A stretch of 6,535 nt of DNA from Holosporaceae bacterium. GTDB taxonomy: Bacteria > Pseudomonadota > Alphaproteobacteria > UBA3830. The stretch is taken from positions 1 to 6,535 of the forward strand of contig JAISHN010000071.1 of NCBI GenBank assembly GCA_031262635.1. Reading direction: 5' to 3'. Positions within the stretch are counted from its first letter, which is position 1; each line of letters starts with the position of its first letter. Below the pieces are notes generated by a model. It made no database searches and was not told the DNA's origin. It worked only from the letters and a program-made list of their open reading frames with translations. A program made the translations under genes and the position numbers. Shown here piece by piece: positions 4,369 through 6,535 of this stretch.

Positions 4369-5925
4369 AGCGGCGTTTTTTCTTAATTCATATCCAGAAA
4401 ACGCGTCGAGCTTATTTATCGATACCGCGTTAAAGTTTTTTGGAATAAGACTTTGAATTATTTGAGGGCTATACTCGTCGGAAAACAAAACTATAGCGGA
4501 ATCGTATTTGTTTAACTTACTTTCAAAAGATTCTTTCGACGCGGGAAACTCATATGTTTGAGCATCTGAAAAATGATGAAGAACATAAGAGCAATCCCAA
4601 AATCTCTTAGCTAAAACCAAAACGGGAACATCTGGTTTTTTAGTAAAAAATTCGAATTGTTTGCTTTGCCCAGTAAAAAGATGCTCGACTTTTGTAAAAC
4701 CGCTTAGATGCGCCGCGATGAGGCAAACAGATATCGTCGCGGTCGCTAAGCCTCTAAAAGCGACGTTGATATTAAAAATTGCATATGGAACTATCAAACT
4801 CATCAAAGGAAAACACGACATTATATATCGCAGGACTTTAAACGGAGCTAAAAACATGACTCCGAAACTCCATGTGAAGCAAGCCGCAAAAATCGTCAAC
4901 ACTTTTTTATCAGTTTCATTCTTACGATGCGGAAAAAATATCGCGATCATAAATATGAGCCACAAAAGCGGAGCGGCGATACAATGATCCCGCAGTATTT
5001 GAAAGAAAGCGTCCGAGGAAGTTATAAGGTTATTAATAATTACGTCGCCAAATTGCTTGTAAGCTTCTCCGGCTCGTCCGCAGGTAAAACCGCAGAAGAA
5101 CTTATTGTATAAAGCTCTCGCGAACAAAAAAGACGAAAATAGAGAAACACAGACGAATTTTACGTTATCTTTTTGCCGCGTTTTCCAAGAGAGGTAGATT
5201 AACGTCCCCATAAGAATTAAGACATATATTGCGGCGAAATAGCCGGACAGCAAAGTCAATCCCGCGACAGGAACAAATTTGCAATAAGCCTTAAGATTAG
5301 ATAGGAGAAGCTTTCGCTTTTCTAAATCTTCCCAACGTCTAACGAACGAATATGTAAACGCGATTAACAACGTTTCTTGCAATGAATACGGACGTAGAAA
5401 CATCGCGTTTGAAATAGAGCCGCCGTTCAAAAACGCGACCAACAAAGAGAATGGAATCAGCCAATCGTCGTTGAATAATCTGCGCAGCAGTTTATACATA
5501 AAGAAAAACGAAAACGCAAAAAAGAGCAGATTTAACCCGCAGCCGCGATTAATTATTTTTCTTAAATCGGTTGTGACGACTCCGGCAAACCATAATCGTA
5601 GACAAGAGTAGTACAAATTTGTATGCGGACGATCTTTATTGTTTACGTAGAGTTTTTTAACATCCTGAAACGCGTCCGCGATCGACGGCTTATTCCATAA
5701 AGTTAATTCTTTGATTTGCTTTCCCGTGTACGTAACGTTTTCGTCGTAGAATTTTTTCCAACCATAATCGGTATAATTCGCCGCGAGTATCGATATGACT
5801 TCGTCGCAATACAATCCTTCTTTTTTATTAACAGAATCAAGACGAACTGCGAATGTAATAGCAAAAACTATCAGACAAAGAATTTGAGAAACGAGTCGCT
5901 TATTATTTGTAATAAAATCGCGCAA
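4354..5925 (-). CDS. Polytopic membrane glycosyltransferase of the GT-C fold (GT39/PMT-like)
   Basis: 523 residues. GT-C enzymes move a sugar from a polyprenyl-phosphate donor to a lipid, glycan or protein on the outer face of the cytoplasmic membrane. Seen: a first membrane helix at about 11-28; then an outer loop with Asp41-Glu42 (LYCDEVISI), the position of the family's essential acidic pair; RPHTNLYYSCLRLWFAG at 99-115, like the (H)PPLYY...R-LW block of GT39 relatives; NRGCGLNLLFF (126-136); FLRPYSLQETLLIAF (176-190); further helices at about 218-246, 317-332, 341-360, 367-385 and 391-410, with VLRYIMSCFPL at 364-374; and a soluble C-terminal domain of about 110 residues. The acceptor is unknown. 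The start is TTG: an in-frame TAG lies three codons upstream and the next Met is near residue 143. Its ribosome binding site is weak (TAGG, five bases before). It follows rpoZ by 29 bases and is likely cotranscribed. Confidence 0.78.
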   Translation of the reverse strand: MRDFITNNKRLVSQILCLIVFAITFAVRLDSVNKKEGLYCDEVISILAANYTDYGWKKFYDENVTYTGKQIKELTLWNKPSIADAFQDVKKLYVNNKDRPHTNLYYSCLRLWFAGVVTTDLRKIINRGCGLNLLFFAFSFFFMYKLLRRLFNDDWLIPFSLLVAFLNGGSISNAMFLRPYSLQETLLIAFTYSFVRRWEDLEKRKLLLSNLKAYCKFVPVAGLTLLSGYFAAIYVLILMGTLIYLSWKTRQKDNVKFVCVSLFSSFLFARALYNKFFCGFTCGRAGEAYKQFGDVIINNLITSSDAFFQILRDHCIAAPLLWLIFMIAIFFPHRKNETDKKVLTIFAACFTWSFGVMFLAPFKVLRYIMSCFPLMSLIVPYAIFNINVAFRGLATATISVCLIAAHLSGFTKVEHLFTGQSKQFEFFTKKPDVPVLVLAKRFWDCSYVLHHFSDAQTYEFPASKESFESKLNKYDSAIVLFSDEYSPQIIQSLIPKNFNAVSINKLDAFSGYELRKNAAIRSE

Positions 5926-5954
5926 GACTGCCTACGCTTTTTTTAAAGTCGTTA

Positions 5955-6302
5955 TCACGCTTCGTTGGTCGCCGAAGCGGAACCGGACTCCAACGCGGCT
6001 ACTTCTATTCCGGCGTATGGATCGTAAGTGTCTTCTTCCGGCATTTCATCCGCGTCTTCTCCAAAATTTTCTTCGGGAGCGACGGTCATGAAGCTTCTTA
6101 TGGCGTTTTCTTTCAAAGAATCTATCGAAACCGTTCTGGCCGCGATTTCTCTTAGAGCTATAACCGGCTTTTTTTCGTCCTTACTTTCTATCGTAATAGG
6201 AGCGCCGTTTATGATCTCGCGAGCGCGTTGCACGGCCAAGATAACCAAATCAAACCTATTAGGCGCGACCTTTTCACAATCTTCCACCGTTACGCGAGCC
6301 AT
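5955..6302 (-). CDS. rpoZ: DNA-directed RNA polymerase omega subunit with long acidic tail
   Basis: 115 residues. Omega helps fold and assemble the beta' subunit and is involved in the ppGpp response in many proteobacteria. Seen: MARVTVEDCEKVAPNRFDLV at the N-terminus, AVQRAREI (23-30), then PVIALREIAARTVSIDSLKE (46-65), which are the conserved omega helices. The usual fold is over by about residue 73. The rest is an acidic tail rich in Glu and Asp (GEDADEMPEED at 81-91), ending in an Ala/Ser-rich stretch; omega tails vary between species. The start is supported by AGAGGA about 6 bases upstream. In many alphaproteobacteria a relA/spoT homologue is close by; here the next gene is a glycosyltransferase instead. 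Confidence 0.95.
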   Translation of the reverse strand: MARVTVEDCEKVAPNRFDLVILAVQRAREIINGAPITIESKDEKKPVIALREIAARTVSIDSLKENAIRSFMTVAPEENFGEDADEMPEEDTYDPYAGIEVAALESGSASATNEA

Positions 6303-6332
6303 AAAAATTCCTCTGATTTTTAAAGATAAGGA

Positions 6333-6361
6333 ATTCTACTACGCTGCGCTACGCTACGCAA
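6333..6361 (-). promoter_or_regulatory. rpoZ: Candidate rpoZ promoter
   Basis: On the minus strand TTGCGT (6361 to 6356), a 17-base spacer and TAGAAT (6338 to 6333; five of six to consensus) point at rpoZ, predicting a leader of about 25 bases. The spacer consists of short GCGTAGC-type direct repeats (GCGTAGCGTAGCGCAGCGTAG region), which may be a repeat-expansion feature or a binding site. Confidence 0.5.
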
Positions 6362-6535
6362 TAGATTTTTTCATCCATATCAGCGTTAGGTATTTTCATC
6401 ATCCTGAAGGGGGAACAAACCCTTCCTCCACCCCATTGTGGCGTCATCTCAGTAATCTTCTGACTAATGTCTTAATTATTTTTCTTATTTTACAAAATAA
6501 TGTCTTGCAAGCATACCATCCGAGCTTGAAAATGC
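6362..6535. other. Non-coding end with short inverted and direct repeats
   Basis: No gene is visible. Items seen: GCGTTAGG followed by TATTTTCATCATCCTGA (from 6383), which resembles the left end plus CATCCTGA core of the MITE-like family and may be a decayed third copy; GAAGGG/CCCTTC, a 6-base stem near 6406-6425; the inverted partner (6422-6436) of a 15-base word at 104-118; a TTATTTT-AC-AAAATAA palindrome (6485-6500); and a 9-base direct repeat TAATGTCTT (6465-6473 and 6498-6506) around it. Confidence 0.4.
6422..6436 (-). repeat. Inverted copy of the 15-base word at 104-118
   Basis: Read on the minus strand this is ATGGGGTGGAGGAAG; at 104-118 on the plus strand it is ATGGGGTGGAGTAAG, 14 of 15 identical. 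The two copies lie near opposite ends of the window in opposite orientation. A match of this length could be a shared piece of a dispersed repeat or chance; the surroundings do not extend it clearly. Confidence 0.4.

Noticed and set aside
4661..5112. Plus-strand open frames opposite the glycosyltransferase
   Set aside because: They are shadows of a well supported 523-residue gene and lack ribosome binding sites or recognisable domains.
1..6535. CRISPR array
   Set aside because: No regularly spaced direct repeats with unique spacers are present; the repeats seen are a few dispersed copies only.
1..6535. Window as a closed circle (the last 7 bases, AAAATGC, also occur at 8-14)
   Set aside because: A 7-base match not at the exact ends is too short to mean anything.

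Overview
The window most likely comes from the chromosome of an alphaproteobacterium of moderate-to-low GC content. The EF-P sequence (PGKGGAYVQ, ending in YVERAK), the RNA polymerase omega subunit (MARVTVEDC, then NRFDLV) and the tRNA-Phe are all of alphaproteobacterial type. I cannot place it more finely. The gene order is scrambled by repeats and pseudogenes, as often seen in host-associated or gut lineages, but that lifestyle is inference.

Layout. Positions 1-181 hold no gene I can recognise. Positions 182-1122 (minus strand) are a compact operon: BrnT-type toxin, BrnA-type antitoxin, then a small exported coiled-coil protein of unknown function. Its promoter places transcription start almost exactly on the toxin ATG. 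Positions 1225-2181 are a scrap yard: the translation start of a lost plus-strand gene, a frameshifted and truncated rhuM (minus), a 233-base MITE-like element with 12-base terminal inverted repeats, and the 3' fragment of another unrecognised plus-strand gene. Positions 2281-3144 are housekeeping: efp, tRNA-Leu(CAG) five bases behind it, and tRNA-Phe(GAA) with its own promoter. On the minus strand follow a SplB-like radical SAM gene (3179-4054), a second copy of the same MITE-like element directly upstream of it (4070-4327), a GT-C type membrane glycosyltransferase (4354-5925) and rpoZ (5955-6302). The last 230 bases are non-coding with short repeats.

How it fits together. Only two groupings look functional as units: brnT-brnA-small exported protein, and rpoZ-glycosyltransferase (29-base gap, same strand). 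The two MITE-like copies share terminal inverted repeats and flanking TA dinucleotides, which suggests mobilisation by an IS630/Tc1-mariner type transposase encoded elsewhere. I found no clearly new multi-gene system. The best leads are the third gene of the brnTA operon, the apparently leaderless toxin mRNA, and the repeat family and the genes it has disturbed.
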